64,000 nucleotides of DNA from Tubiluchus corallicola (Eukaryota > Priapulida > Priapulimorpha > Priapulimorphida > Tubiluchidae). The stretch is from contig JAQGDQ010000312.1 in NCBI GenBank assembly GCA_030141605.1, positions 83,445 to 147,444 of the forward strand, in the 5' to 3' direction. The translations under genes were made by a program, and so were the position numbers. The notes under the pieces are model-generated. The model was given only the letters and a program-made list of their open reading frames with translations, was not told the origin of the DNA and did not search any database. Shown here piece after piece: positions 24,601 through 38,900 of this stretch (position 1 is its first letter; every line of letters begins with the position of its first letter).

Positions 24601-27600
24601 GACAGGAATGCACTGTACCGGATGTAACTGCACTGAACCGGTGTGACTGGATTGAACTGGACATGATTGGACTGGACAGGAATGCACTATACCGTACATG
24701 ACTGGACTGGACCGGACGTCATTGGACTGGACAGGATTGTACAGTACTAGACATGACTGGACTGGAATGGGCAGGAATGCACTATACCGGACATGACTGG
24801 ACTGGAATGGGCAGGAATGCACTATACCAGACATGACTGGACTGGACTGGACGTCATTGGACTGGACAGGATTGTACAGTACTAGACATGACTGGACTGG
24901 AATGGACAGGAATGCACTATACCGGACATGACTGGACTGGACTGGATGTCATTGGACTGGACAGGAATGTACAGTACTAGACAAGACTGGACTGGAATGG
25001 ACAGGAATGCACTATATCGGACATGACTGGACTTGAATGGACTGGACCAAACCGAACAAATTATGTTTAGACTTAAAGTTTACACTCACTCTAATGAATT
25101 TTACTGCAATACTTTCTTGCAAAAATATAACACACTATGTGTACTTAACCTAGCTGTCTTTCTGGCTACACCGTCACGACTTTGTTATAGCCCAGAGTTT
25201 TCATTCAAGTCATGGTTAGTGTTAACATTAAAGTCTGCCGCTTGGCAAACAAATTTGCTGCTAGATTAACATTGCATTGATTTTTTCACTTAGATATGCC
25301 TGGTTTTAAATTGCTTGATTTGTACATTAATGCTGCTTAGAAAACTACAGATTGGAAAAGGAGTATGAGAATCACCTTGTTATTAAACTGTTTGTGGTGG
25401 GTAACAAAATCCGCTTATTCTAACTTTTTCGAAAATACCCAAATTTCTAACTGCCTCTCATAGTTTTGTGGAAATAAGGAATGTGTAGCGGTGCATTCAG
25501 ACTAGTAAGTTTTCTTGTCAAGTAACTCGCAAGCGTGTTCACACTAGAGAGCAAAACTTGCTACGAGTTACTCTCCGACAGTAAGCGCGAGCTGACACTT
25601 ACTTCTCTACTCACTGTGAGAAGTGTTGAGAGTAACTCACCAAGTAACTTGTGTGTTCACACTAGAGAGCAAAACTTGCTACGAGTTACTCTCCGACAGT
25701 AAGCGCGAGCTGACACTCACTTCTCTATTCGCTGCAAGAAGTGTTGAGAGTAACTCACCAAGTAACTTGCGTGTTCACACTAGAGAGCAAAACTTGCTAC
25801 GAGTTACTCTCCGACAGTAAGCGCGAGCTGACACTCACTTCTCTACTCACTGTGAGAAGTGTTGAGAGTAACTCACCAAGTAACTTGTGTGTTCACACTA
25901 GAGAGCAAAACTTGCTACGAGTTACTCTCCGACAGTAAGCGCGAGCTGACGCTCACTTCTCTATTCGCTGCAAGAAGTGTTGAGAGTAACTCACCAAGTA
26001 ACTTGCGTGTTCACACTAGAGAGCAAAACTTGCTACGAGTTACTCTCCGACAGTAAGCGCGAGCTGACACTCACTTCTCTATTCACTGCCGCACGTGTCT
26101 TTGCACTTGACAGAAACTCAACTCAGTTCACACAATGATAGTAAGTATCAAAGAGTTTGCAATAACTTGCTGACAGTAACTTGCAAAGCAGTTCACACTT
26201 GCGCGTTTGCTGTCAAAGAGAAAACTCGTGGCAGGAAACTCGCTAGTCTGAACCCGCCGTAAGGAGAAAATATCATAGTTGGCAATTTACAGTCTCATAA
26301 AGAGTCTATGCATTTATTCGAATGCATTTTCTGTTTACTTGGTTATTTTGTATCATGTTTTTGGTTTCTGCATTTTTCTATTGTTCTTGCCATTGTATAA
26401 TTGCTTAGCAAGGCAATTAAGGGCAAAAAAGATTTATTTTTATGAATCTTTGAAAAAGTATCAGTATTTTCGTATTATTCTTGATCTCTTGAAGACCTAC
26501 CCCAGAGAACATTGACATTATGGGCCAATTTTGCCTTTCTTACGGCTGGCAATGCTGGCATAAAGACAAACCTTAATTGGGCCAGTGATGGCATGCATAC
26601 TGCTTCCTAGCCATGATATAGTTAACATTGCTGGCCCAATACTGGTGCGTTTGCGGCGTGGCTTTTATGGGACTGGGTGTCTTAGATTCTGGGTGAGTAC
26701 AGACAAACCTTAACAGCGCCTGAAGTGATGGCATGCCAGAATTGGGGCAGTAACATGACAGTGTGCAAACTGTTCTGGCGGCATAATATAGACGAGTTAC
26801 TGACATGATTTCTGGTTTTGGCTTGCCTATACTGGGCCAGTTTGTGCCATAATGCCAGCAATGGCCCATAGTGGCAATGTTTACTGGGACCAGACTGCAG
26901 ATATGAACACTAGTTTAAATATTTTCTTTTTTTCTAGTTTCAATTCATCAACTGCTTTCTCTCGTTGTTTTACATCGGGTTTTACTTGTACGACATGGAC
27001 AGATTACGCGAGGTACGTATGTCGTTTATATATCATATTTAGATATAGATTTAGGTGAGGTGATGCCAAATATGTGCTGTTAGTTTAGTTTGAAGTGGGC
27101 TTGTTAATGTTAACGGAAAATAGTACACAACTGTACACCATAACCCAAAGTAATAAAATGGGGGAAATATTGTTTTTTTAAGAATGACTTGCGTTGGTAC
27201 TGAAAAAGTCTAATTTCATTAGTTTTTTTTTGGTGTTGCTTACCCATGGCCAAATCTACTTTGATGGGTGGCAGTGCCTGTATCAAAATACATTGTGCCT
27301 GTCTGTCTGATTAGCAGTACTCGTCTATACATTGTGTCTGTCTATCTGATTAGCAGTACTCGTCTATACATTGTGTCTGTCTATCTGATTAGCAGTACTC
27401 GTCTTATTTGAATTTTACATCGCTGCTAAAAAATTGCCGAATTGCTGCGTTTCACTTTCACTGTTACATAGCATGGCATGTTTTTATTTTTACCGTGGCA
27501 AACTCGTGCTAAACAGCTGTGGAAGGTTTCTGCTATTGAAACGTTTTTCCCAGTAGTAGTGACATCATCATTAACTGCGCTTGATGACTATTAATTATGC

Positions 27601-30600
27601 TAATACCTTAAACGTTACATTAAACATTTTGGTAATAAAATGGCAATACGGGTAATTAATACAGATATTAATAGTGATGATGATGATTTTGGTGGTGTGG
27701 TGGAGGTGGTGATGATGATGATGATGATGATATTGGTGGTGTGGTGGTGGTGGTGGTGATGATGATGATGATGATATTGGTGGTGTGGTGGTGGTGATGA
27801 TGGTGATGGTGATGATGACGATTATGATGATGTTGATGATGATGATGATGTTGAAGATAATGATGATGATGATGTTGAAGATGATGATGATGATGATGAT
27901 GATAAAGGTTTAATAATGTATATGATTTAGTATAGCTAAACAATAGATCAAAATGAGTTATAGTCTGGTAAATCATCCAGGTTTATTTCAAGGAAACAAC
28001 AATGTATATATTTGTACTTTAGCAATTAGCTGCATTACTCATAACGAGGCAAGTGATAGGGAACATACGGGAAGCACTCGTACCGTACGTTGTGGAAAAG
28101 TACAAACAAGCGCGCAGCTCCTACAAACTGAGTCGGGATTTCGTTAGTGATGAAAGCTGCATCTCCAGGACCGAGGAGTAAGGATTTTTTACAATTTTTT
28201 CTTTCCCATAAAAACAGAGTTTAGTCAAAGGTAAGCAGTTTTTCTGCAAGCCAAGAGCACCACTTTAATGTAGGTGGGTGTAGTAGGACTGGAATGTAAG
28301 CAGTTTTGAAATAAACACAAATTTTTAAGTGGAAGAACAATATAAATGGAATGTAATGTAAGCAGTTTTGAAATAAACACAAATTTTTAAGTGGAATATA
28401 ATGTAATGTGGAAGAACAATATAAATGGACTGGAATGTAAGCAGTTTTGAAATAAACACAAATTTTTAAGTGGAAGAAGACGATTTCCTTGGATCAGCTA
28501 CTGACGTGCAAAACCATTTGGCAAATACTTTTCTCAAATCAGCTAAAAATTAATGATATCAAAGAATATTAATATATAGATTAATAAGCCTTCTCCCACT
28601 TTCGTTGTGTGCATGCGCAGTTGCTATATGTCAGAGGTTAAGTGTACCACAGCAGCGTGTCATAACTACAGCCATTACGTGATGTGCGGATAAAGTGAAG
28701 CCGTCTGTTGCATTAGTTCAGTAACTTTGGTTGTTTTACGTGGACTTAGTCTGTGCGTAGAGTGATTTACTGGCAGGATGTTGCATGGGAACAGGAAAAT
28801 AATGGACTATCTTTCCTGCCCAGTTCACTCCAGGTTCAACATCATCCGTTTTAATGAGGTCTACTGTACCTGGTTCAGAAATAATCGTACGCCGTTCATT
28901 CTCTTTTTAAGGCGGATGAACGCTTTAACGGACAAGCCGAAAACGCCGACGGAAGAAGTTTTCGTGCAGCAGAGTTTGCAGAATGTAAACTTCGGCCGAG
29001 CCAACAGGACTCAACTTACTCAAGCCGAAGTCGAGTCGTCAATGCCTCAGGTACTCATCTGTTTTTTTGCAGGTTGCTCAAGCGAAGGGCTGCAGTAGAA
29101 AGATGCAAATCCAAGTCTAGAATTCTAGAATTCATACCAAATTTGCTAGTGACAGGAGATACCTTTTGATGTCGTCCTTGAATCACGTAATGTTTTAGTT
29201 TTGAGGGAAACAATTTTCAGTTCTAGAATTCCACAGGTAAGAAGCCAGAGGGAAAAATTAGGTTTAAAAGTAGCCGCTCTTTATATGAGTATGTCCAAAA
29301 TACAATTGCAGCAGAAAGGTGGGTATGACGAACAAACTGTCGGTATTTTAGGACGGCTTGCAAGAGCAATTTCATGCATTCTGTAGAGGTAGTGCAGTCG
29401 ACGAAGCCTGCTTGCTGAAAATATCAAATAAGAATCATATTTTTTTTTTGCAAAAGTCGGGCAATTATGTATGTTTCAGTACGACGGTACTTTGGAAGAT
29501 TACCTAGAGATGGTCATGCAGTTTGGATACGTAGTTCTCTTCTCCTCCGCATTTCCGATGGCAGCACTGTGTGCCCTGCTTAACAACATCATCGAGATTC
29601 GTAGCGACGCGTTCAAGCTGTGTATGACTTACAAGCGCCCGTTCGGTTCCGATGTTGATAACATGAGGGCGTGGTTGGTATGTCCCTGGAGTTTACTACA
29701 TTTTACTTTCATTTTTTGTATAATAATTTAAGTTTATTTAACTCTCACTACATAGTTGCTTTTAAACTCGGCCACATTGAATTTTGCACATTCGACAATA
29801 ACTTCTTGTGGTGTGTTACTTAAACAGAATCTTGTAAATAAACATACAGTTGTTCGTTATTGAGTGCTAATATTAAAATATATTAGTTTTGTTTCTACAT
29901 GTGCGCACACATACATTCACTCATGCACACACACACACACACAGACACACACAATCACGTACACACACACACACGTGCACTCACGCACACACACACACAC
30001 ACACAACACACACATGCACGCTCTCATAAATAAGCATGTACTTATATTTAGAAACCAGTTTTCATAAAAAACACAATACTAATCCATAATATGCAATCAT
30101 TTTATAAGAATGCAAAACAATCAACTAAACATACGTTTCATCAATGGTCTACAGGTGATTTTGCGCGGGAATCTACCATACAGTACAGTATTGTGGAATG
30201 CACCTGGCTTCAGATGCTGATTGGCTGGTTAGCCTTACTTATTGCGAAGCAACCCCAATCCCACTGCTGTTAAACTTTTCTACAATGTATTGCATGGCTG
30301 TAGCATTGAAATAAACAGACCCGGGTGACAGCGCTTAGTGCTGAGCTTCGGTGGCAGTCTACCAGCTTCTGTCCCTTGCATGAAAAACATAGGCAGTAGA
30401 GTGCCGCCGTCTGTAGTGAAAGGGTTAATACAGTGTATGCAAAAATATCTTACATGGCTGAGGAATGGACTTTTGTTTCATTTACTAAAATAATTTCTCA
30501 CTAGCCAAGTCCGGCAGAACATTTTACTCATCGATACACTTATAATCATTAAAGCACAAACATCCTACATAGTATGTGTTTATAATCCTTTTCCTTAAAA

Positions 30601-32937
30601 ATTTACCACTAACATTAAAGGAAAACCTAACCCAATCTCAAACTTTAGATCAAACCAATCTACTCTTTGAAATGTTAAAAAGAAACATACTATTTTTTTC
30701 AAAAATGACACGTGAAAGAATTGTTCCCACAGAAACACAAATTTTGCGTTTATGCTGCTAATTCTTTGCTGTTTCATGCATTTCATCAGTCATTAATTAG
30801 ACTGGCACTAGCGTCTGCATTTCGGAAAGCGTTGCATAAAAACAGGTGCTGTGCCTCTCAGTTCAGATGTGTTAGTTTGTGACAAACTCATTCGTGAGCC
30901 TTCAAATAACTGCGTGCAGCAGCCATCGTGCGCACCGCTGCAGTGTAAGGGTATGTAGCCGTCTCCACGACAGGTGTCAGTGTTTGTCGTGGTCCTGGCA
31001 TTTCTCGTCTGCTCACAGGATTATTCATTTTTTCACCCAGGCAGCACGTCAGTGCAAACATCTCACAGTTGTTGGTTAGAAGATTGTATTCGCCAAATTC
31101 TTCTGTATAATCTTGCTTTTCGTAAAACTCTTTAGCTCTTTTGACAATGTCTCTTGGGTCATCTCTTTTGTGTACGCAACAGGTGCCTGAAAGTTTTGCT
31201 CCCACCTCAAGAATTGAGCAGTCGTATTCGTACTTTTTCAATGTTCCACCCTGTAGGAATTCGTCCAAAGAATCGCGATAGACGCGTGCTTCTCTTTTGC
31301 TTTCTTTGCAGGGTCCAGTAAAGTGAATAACTTCATCGTTACCGATGTATATTCCATGGTGAGCATAGTTTACACTCCTCCATACGTATATGTGATCACC
31401 AGGCTTTAGGTCATTCCTGGAAATTAAATGACTTAGTTGTTTTCAATGCGGATGTATGACCGAGTGTCAAAGGGGAAGAAAAGGGAATTCTAAAATACAT
31501 GTATATTCCAAGAAAATTTTCCTTACAAAATTATATTAAAACGTTGTTCTTACTTGTTTGAAAGACTTATGTAACTAGAAAGGTAGTAACTAGTTATGTA
31601 ACTACTTCGTGCCACCTGGTAGAATGGTACTGTATCACAATCCCAGTATGCACCATTGACTCACCAAAAACCCATTATTGATTTTAGTGACAAGTAAAGT
31701 ACGTTATACTTTTGCTTAGTCAGTGAACAGTGGACTACGAATGCTCTGATTATTATTCCAAATTTTATCTAAACTCGTTTCAAACGACTTATTGTCAAAA
31801 TGGCTGTCCCAAAAAGTCATCGCGGAAGTTTAAATTTACAAGTTTTATAAGCTCTGTGCGTAGTAAGACAGCATGTAAGTGCCATGAAATTCTAAAACGA
31901 ATTTTTAAGCTTTGTTTATGAAAAGTGTTTTCTTTTGCTTTAAAACTCCCTGGTATGATCTTTATATCTGGAAAGTCACAGCCCGAAAAAAGACTCGGTT
32001 TTTGTTGATCGTCTTCGGACTCTTTTCTAAATATGAATTGTTTTGGGGCGTTTTTCATTTGGAATTTCATTTTGTAAGCAGGTGGTATTTTAGATGATAA
32101 ATTTGTAGGTAATAGCACTGAACGATAAAAAACCACAGAATACATAGAAATGGGGGTGGAATTAAGTAAACAAAGCAAATGAATGAATGAAATTTAAGAA
32201 AGAAAGAAGGAAAGAAAGAAATGAAGGAAGAGGGAAAGAAAGAAAGAAAGGCTGAGCGAATGAATGAATGAATGATTACAACAATACCCCAACTCATCAA
32301 TCATTATAAACTGTTACAGTGAAATAAAGAGCCACTGATCCGCACCATTGTTAGGCCTAAAAACGGCATTGTAACTTTTAGATTTAAAAAACTACTTATA
32401 CTTACCTGTCTACTGTGTGGAACAAAGGCATGATAAGTGACCTTAACTGTGTTATACAGCTGAACTTTAATTTCACAATTTCAACACGTTATCAGGATGA
32501 AACTTTATGAACTTTTGAAAGTTGAACTTCACTGAATGCTGCCTTACCACGCCACTGATTGCATCACTTTTAGTCATGTGACTTGCATAAATTACCGTGT
32601 TTAAAATGTATGCTACAATGTACTTTCGGTTTTCCCCGTTGGCCTGTGTATTTTTAGCATTCAGCAAGCATTGGTATTTGGTAACAGACACAAGATTTGA
32701 TAAATGAACGCGGCTTCCAGGAAATGCACTTTTTCTTGAGAACCGTCTGTTTTGTGTATTTAGTGTCTGGGAGTGTTTAAACGGCTGACAGAGTTATCTA
32801 GATTACGCTGAATATGTGGAATGATAGTCCTATATCTTCATTACGGCAACCTTTAGCACATTTGCAGTGTTACAAAGTTACAGTGTTTCCAGCAATGTTG
32901 CAGTGCTTGATAATATCTTGCTCCAATGTTCGACTTA

Positions 32938-33005
<68 letters not shown>

Positions 33006-35658
33006 GAACAATGATATTTGATAAATAAGATTTTTCATAGTTCCAGCGATTGATGATGATCGTGAAAAGGTCAAATGTTGAGACAACGCCTCACAGCTCA
33101 TTCTGTTGTAATAGTAGCAGCTTTAACAACTAGCTAGAACCTTACCTAGTTCATTTTTTCTTGTTCCCAAGCAAGATTCTGCTAATAAATCACTCTACGC
33201 GCAGATGAATGCATAGCTAAGTAAAGTCCACGCAAAACAACTAAAGTTACTGAACTTATGTGGCAGAAAGCTTTGTTTTATACAGGTCACGTGATGGTTG
33301 TAGTTAAGGTACGTTGCTGTCTTTCATTTAACCTTTTCATATATCATAATATTCATATATCTTTTATTATTATATTCAGTAACATAACTTGGCAGAGTAC
33401 AGACAAATCACAGCTTGATTACAATATGCCTTTAACTAGCTCCATCAATGTAATCACCCAATGTAGTTTTTTTAGGTGTATAGATTATGCGCAGCTAGAA
33501 TCTAACACAGCAAAGTTATTTTCTACAAAGCACATTTTTAAATAAAAATGACAATGGAAAACAAAGTTACTACAGTAATGATTACTACACCAATATGGTA
33601 TGGAAGCCCAGAATCCAGAACATTTGATACACCGATGTCCCCCAGTCGACGCAGGCGAAATGTACTACTAAATGGACTTGGAGATGAGAACTTAAATCTT
33701 GTGTATTGGACTAAAAATGTAAATTTAATATCGACACTAACCTACTTTGAAAAGGAGTCTTTTATTTTAAGATGCTGCTGGTAAATTTTAGTAAAATAGG
33801 GATTAAATTTGTATAGTTTTTGAGATTACTGATTGTAACTCTTGTGGATTTAAATATTGAATTGGGATTTTAATAATTTAGTATATTAATTTAACTACAT
33901 TTTTATATTACTAGCGAGGAAACTTGCAGCATTAATAACCTTGACTTTAGCACTTACTTTAATACTCCTGGTTAAACATCACTGTAATGATGTTATTAAT
34001 TAAATAAATTCATTAATTTAATTTAATTAAGCAGAAATTAAAAAAGCTGATTACAGAATGAGCAACATGTAATATTGTAGAATTCACTCTAGTGTCTACG
34101 CATAATTGCTTTATGTATGTATCATAGTCATCATCATCATCATCATAATAATCATAATGATGTTATTAATTAAACAAATTCGTTAATTTAATTTAATTAA
34201 GCAGAAATTAAAAAAGCTGATTACAGAATGAGCAACATGTAATATTGTAGAATTCACTCTAGTGTCTATGCAAAATTGCTTTGTGTATGTACAGAAAATT
34301 TTGCCTGTAAAAAGAGGCTAATAAAGACTTATCATAGTTATCATCATCATCATCATAATGATGTTATTAATTAAACCTCTTACAGTAGCACTGTACTTCA
34401 ATTTTCTTTTTCGCAAACACGTGCAACACGCTCGTGGAATGTTTATGCTGTTGAAAATTATGTTAGTTTGTGATGTCATCAATAGTTGGGCTCGCCCGCA
34501 GTTAATCAAGTTTTCAATCTATTATTTTGGTATCAGAAATGTTTTTGCGGTATTAATTGCGTTAAAATGAATACTTTTTACCGGACTTGAAAATGGGGTA
34601 GTATATGAACAAGTAGCCTCGGATCTTATATATATATATATATTGTAGCGAAGAGCGGATGGTGCTGATACACCGATTGTTGCATAGTTGAGAAGAACAT
34701 GTAAAACAACAGTAGTAAGAGTAAAATTACTGAATTAAGTAACATGCCAGACGTCTACCCCATCGTGCTCCATGCCAGTTGTCATTGTGGAACAGGTGCT
34801 GAGATGGAAGACGCACCTGCCCGTCAGCCCACTGAACCGACGAGGCCGTTCCATGCCGGCTACTTATAGCTGTTATGCGACGCTGATATGCAATGGCTTC
34901 GTAATGGACGAAACCATCACAATCTGGAGGGGGAGGGTCGAAAATCAAGGGCATTTCGCCTTCGTAACACTATATATATATATATATATTGGGCTTATAT
35001 TAAACAGCAAAGATAAGTATGTGCATTCTTCACTGCAGAAATACACTTGACCTTGTACAACACCAATAGTCCATTGTGATGTGTGGAATTCAGTAACAAA
35101 ATGGCAGCTCCCTAGAATTGACAGTTCTGTTACTTTTAACACAAAGGTTTGTTTGTGTGTGGGGTGTTACGTAGTTTTATACCAATCAAGATATGTATGT
35201 AGCCTGTGAGGTAAATTGTTAAATTATCTATATAATATTATGTCATATATCTTTTGACTATTAACTACTGAATTGTATTTCGATGTTGTTTTAAATTCTA
35301 AGTATAAGGAAAGATCTAAAAATAAGACTTATTATATTGAATATTAGTGATTATATCAAGTGAAAATAGGGGGTGCTGCAGTTCTACAGTACCTATACAG
35401 CAGAAGCCACTGCTGATAATTGTATTTTGGTTATTGGGTTGGGAACCCTGGTCACACTATACACAGAACGTCCATAATTTTTTCTGTTCACCTCATTTTA
35501 CACGTTTTATTTCAGGATGTTATGGAACTCATGGGTGTAATAGCAGTAATTGTGAACTGTGCACTGATAGGAATGTCCGGACAGATTCATCGAATGTTTC
35601 CCCAACTTACCACGACCGGGACTATCATACTTGTTATTGTCCTGGAGGTTTGTGTTGT

Positions 35659-35689
<31 letters not shown>

Positions 35690-35727
35690 TTCCCCTCTCT
35701 CTCTGTCTCTCTCTCTCTCTCTTCCTC

Positions 35728-35767
<40 letters not shown>

Positions 35768-35794
35768 CTTTCTCTCTCTCTCTCTCTCTGCCTC

Positions 35795-35829
<35 letters not shown>

Positions 35830-35858
35830 CTCTCCTCTCTCTCTCTCTCTCTCTCTGC

Positions 35859-35957
<99 letters not shown>

Positions 35958-38900
35958 GGACTAAGTTTCATTTCCATGGAATTCGCATTCATATTTCTCT
36001 TTCCAGCACATTATCTTAGCAATAAAAATGGCCGTGTCTCGTGCGATTCCCAAAGTGCCAACGTGGGTGGCAAACGAAATGGCGAAAGTCGAGTTTAAGC
36101 GCCGGCAAATATTACGAGTAAGTCAAAGCATTCATTCACTCTGATATTTTTTATCCAATTTGTAAACTGTTAGAAAAGAAATTATTTATCGTTAAAAAAC
36201 TAGTGTTAGGAAACAAAAATTGTCGACAAAAATGGAATCAGCATCTTTAACCTTTTCTTAACTTGAAGTCAATTTGAAATAATTGCAGAAACTCGCCTGT
36301 GCTATAACGACTATTTAATTGTCATGTAAAGAAGACAGCTGAGTGGTCACGGTGTGTGCTTAGTGACCGAAGTTAGGCAATGTCGTGACCGGTCAGCGAT
36401 GTTTTGGTTGTCATACTGATTCTGGCTATTTATCTCATTGAGAAGGATGTGGTCGCTTTCAAATGTGACTGAGACACTTCTGCTGGTTCAATGTCTCTGC
36501 TTGGCAGGCTGTCATTGATAATGAGTGAGGTCCCTGCTCTGCCACAGTGATTTTTAAATAAGCCCAGTCACTGAAGTGTTGAATTCTGGCTTGCAGAGTG
36601 CCAAGATGCTTAAAAATCAATAAATAAGGCTACTGTTTAATGCATTTCAAATGTATGAATCGTGGTTCTATATGTTGACAATGTCAACATCATGGTACCA
36701 TGCACATAAGCATGGACGCCAGGTCACCACTCTTAGAATACTCATTTTCATATGTCGTTTAGTGGTAGGTTAACATTTTGAAGGTACAGTTCTAGTCTGC
36801 ACTGTGTTTAAGTATTGACCACAGAATGGTTATACACTGTGGTTAATATCGAATAAACTAGTTGAAATAGTTAAAAGACCTTGCCTATCATCTGTCAGAT
36901 AATCTGTCGTCTGCACACCTGTAGTTTCAGCAGGTACTCTGTCAGGTCTAATACACACCTGTAGTTTCACCAGGTACTCTGTCAGATCTAATGCACACCT
37001 GTAGTTTCAGCAGGTACTCTGTCAGGTCTAATGCACACCTGTAGTTTCACCAGGTACTCTGTCAGGTCTAATACACACCTGTAGTTTCTCCGGGTACTCT
37101 GTCAGGTCTAATGCACACCTATAGTTTCAGCAGGTATTCTGTCAGGTCTAATGCACACCTGTATTTTCACCAGGTACTCTGTCAGGTCTAATACACACCT
37201 GTAGTTTCACCAGGTACTCTGTCAGATCTAATGCACACCTGTAGTTTCACCAGGTACTCTGTCAGGTCTAATGCACACCTGTAGTTTCACCAGGTACTCT
37301 GTCAGGTCTAATACACACCTGTAGTTTCAGCAGGTACTCTGTCAGTTCTAATACACACCTGTAGTTTCAGCAGGTACTCTGTCAGGTCTAATACACACCT
37401 GTAGTTTCTCCGGGTACTCTGTCAGGTCTAATGCACACCTGTAGTTTCACCAGGTACTCTGTCAGGTCTAATGCACACCTGTAGTTTCACCAGGTACTCT
37501 GTCAGTTCTAATGCACACCTGTAGTTTCACCAGGTACTCTGTCAGATCTAATGCACACCTGTAGTTTCACCAGGTACTCTGTCAGGTCTAATGCACACCT
37601 GTAGTTTCACCAGGTACTCTGTCAGGTCTAATACACACCTGTAGTTTCACCAGGTACTCTGTCAGGTCTAATGCACACCTGTAGTTTCACCAGGTACTCT
37701 GTCAGGTCTAATACACACCTGTAGTTTCTCCGGGTACTCTGTCAGGTCTAATGCACACCTGTAGTTTCACCAGGTACTCTGTCAGGTCTAATACACACCT
37801 GTAGTTTCTCCGGGTACTCTGTCAGGTCTAATGCACACCTGTATTTTCACCAGGTACTCTGTCAGGTCTAATGCACACCTGTATTTTCACCAGGTACTCT
37901 GTCAGGTCTAATGCACACCTATAGTTTCAGCAGGTATTCTGTCAGGTCTAATGCACACCTGTAGTTTCACCAGGTACTCTGTCAGGTCTAATGCACACCT
38001 GTATTTTCTCCGGGTACTCTGTCAGGTCTAATACACACCTGTAGTTTCACCAGGTACTCTGTCAGTTCTAATGCACACCTATAGTTTCAGCAGGTATTCT
38101 GTCAGTTCTAATGCACACCTGTAGTTTCACCAGGTACTCTGTCAGGTCTAATGCACACCTGTATTTTCTCCGGGTACTCTGTCAGGTCTAATGCACACCT
38201 ATAGTTTCAGCAGGTATTCTGTCAGGTCTAATGCACACCTGTAGTTTCTCCGGGTACTCTGTCAGATCTAATGCACACCTGTAGTTTCAGCAGGTACTCT
38301 GTCAGGTCTAATACACACCTGTATTTTCACCGGGTACTCTGTCAGTTCTAATGCACACCTGTATTTTCACCGGGTACTCTGTCAGATCTAATGTACACCT
38401 GTATTTTCACCAGGTACTCTGTCAGGTCTAATGCACACCTGTATTTTCACCAGGTATTCTGTCAGTTCTAATGCACACCTGTAGTTTCTCCGGGTACTCT
38501 GTCAGATCTAATGTACACCTGTATTTTCACCAGGTACTCTGTCAGGTCTAATACACACCTGTAGTTTCACCAGGTACTCTGTCAGGTCTAATGCACACCT
38601 GTAGTTTCACCAGGTACTCTGTCAGGTCTAATACACACCTGTAGTTTCACCAGGTACTCTGTCAGGTCTAATACACACCTGTAGTTTCACCAGGTACTCT
38701 GTCAGGTCTAATGCACACCTGTAGTTTCTCCGGGTACTCTGTCAGGTCTAATACACACCTGTAGTTTCACCAGGTACTCTGTCAGGTCTAATACACACCT
38801 GTAGTTTCACCAGGTACTCTGTCAGGTCTAATGTACACCTGTAGTTTCTCCGGGTACTCTGTCAGATCTAATGTACACCTGTAGTTTCACCAGGTACTCT

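Noticed and set aside
25623-26056. Three 65-codon frames at 118-bp spacing
   Set aside because: Same sequence repeated by the 118-bp tandem unit in a MITE; no protein family match.
35347-36098. Ser/Leu-rich and Arg/Glu-rich frames of 107-205 codons
   Set aside because: Translation of the CT microsatellite plus neighbouring ANO8 exon sequence in wrong frames.
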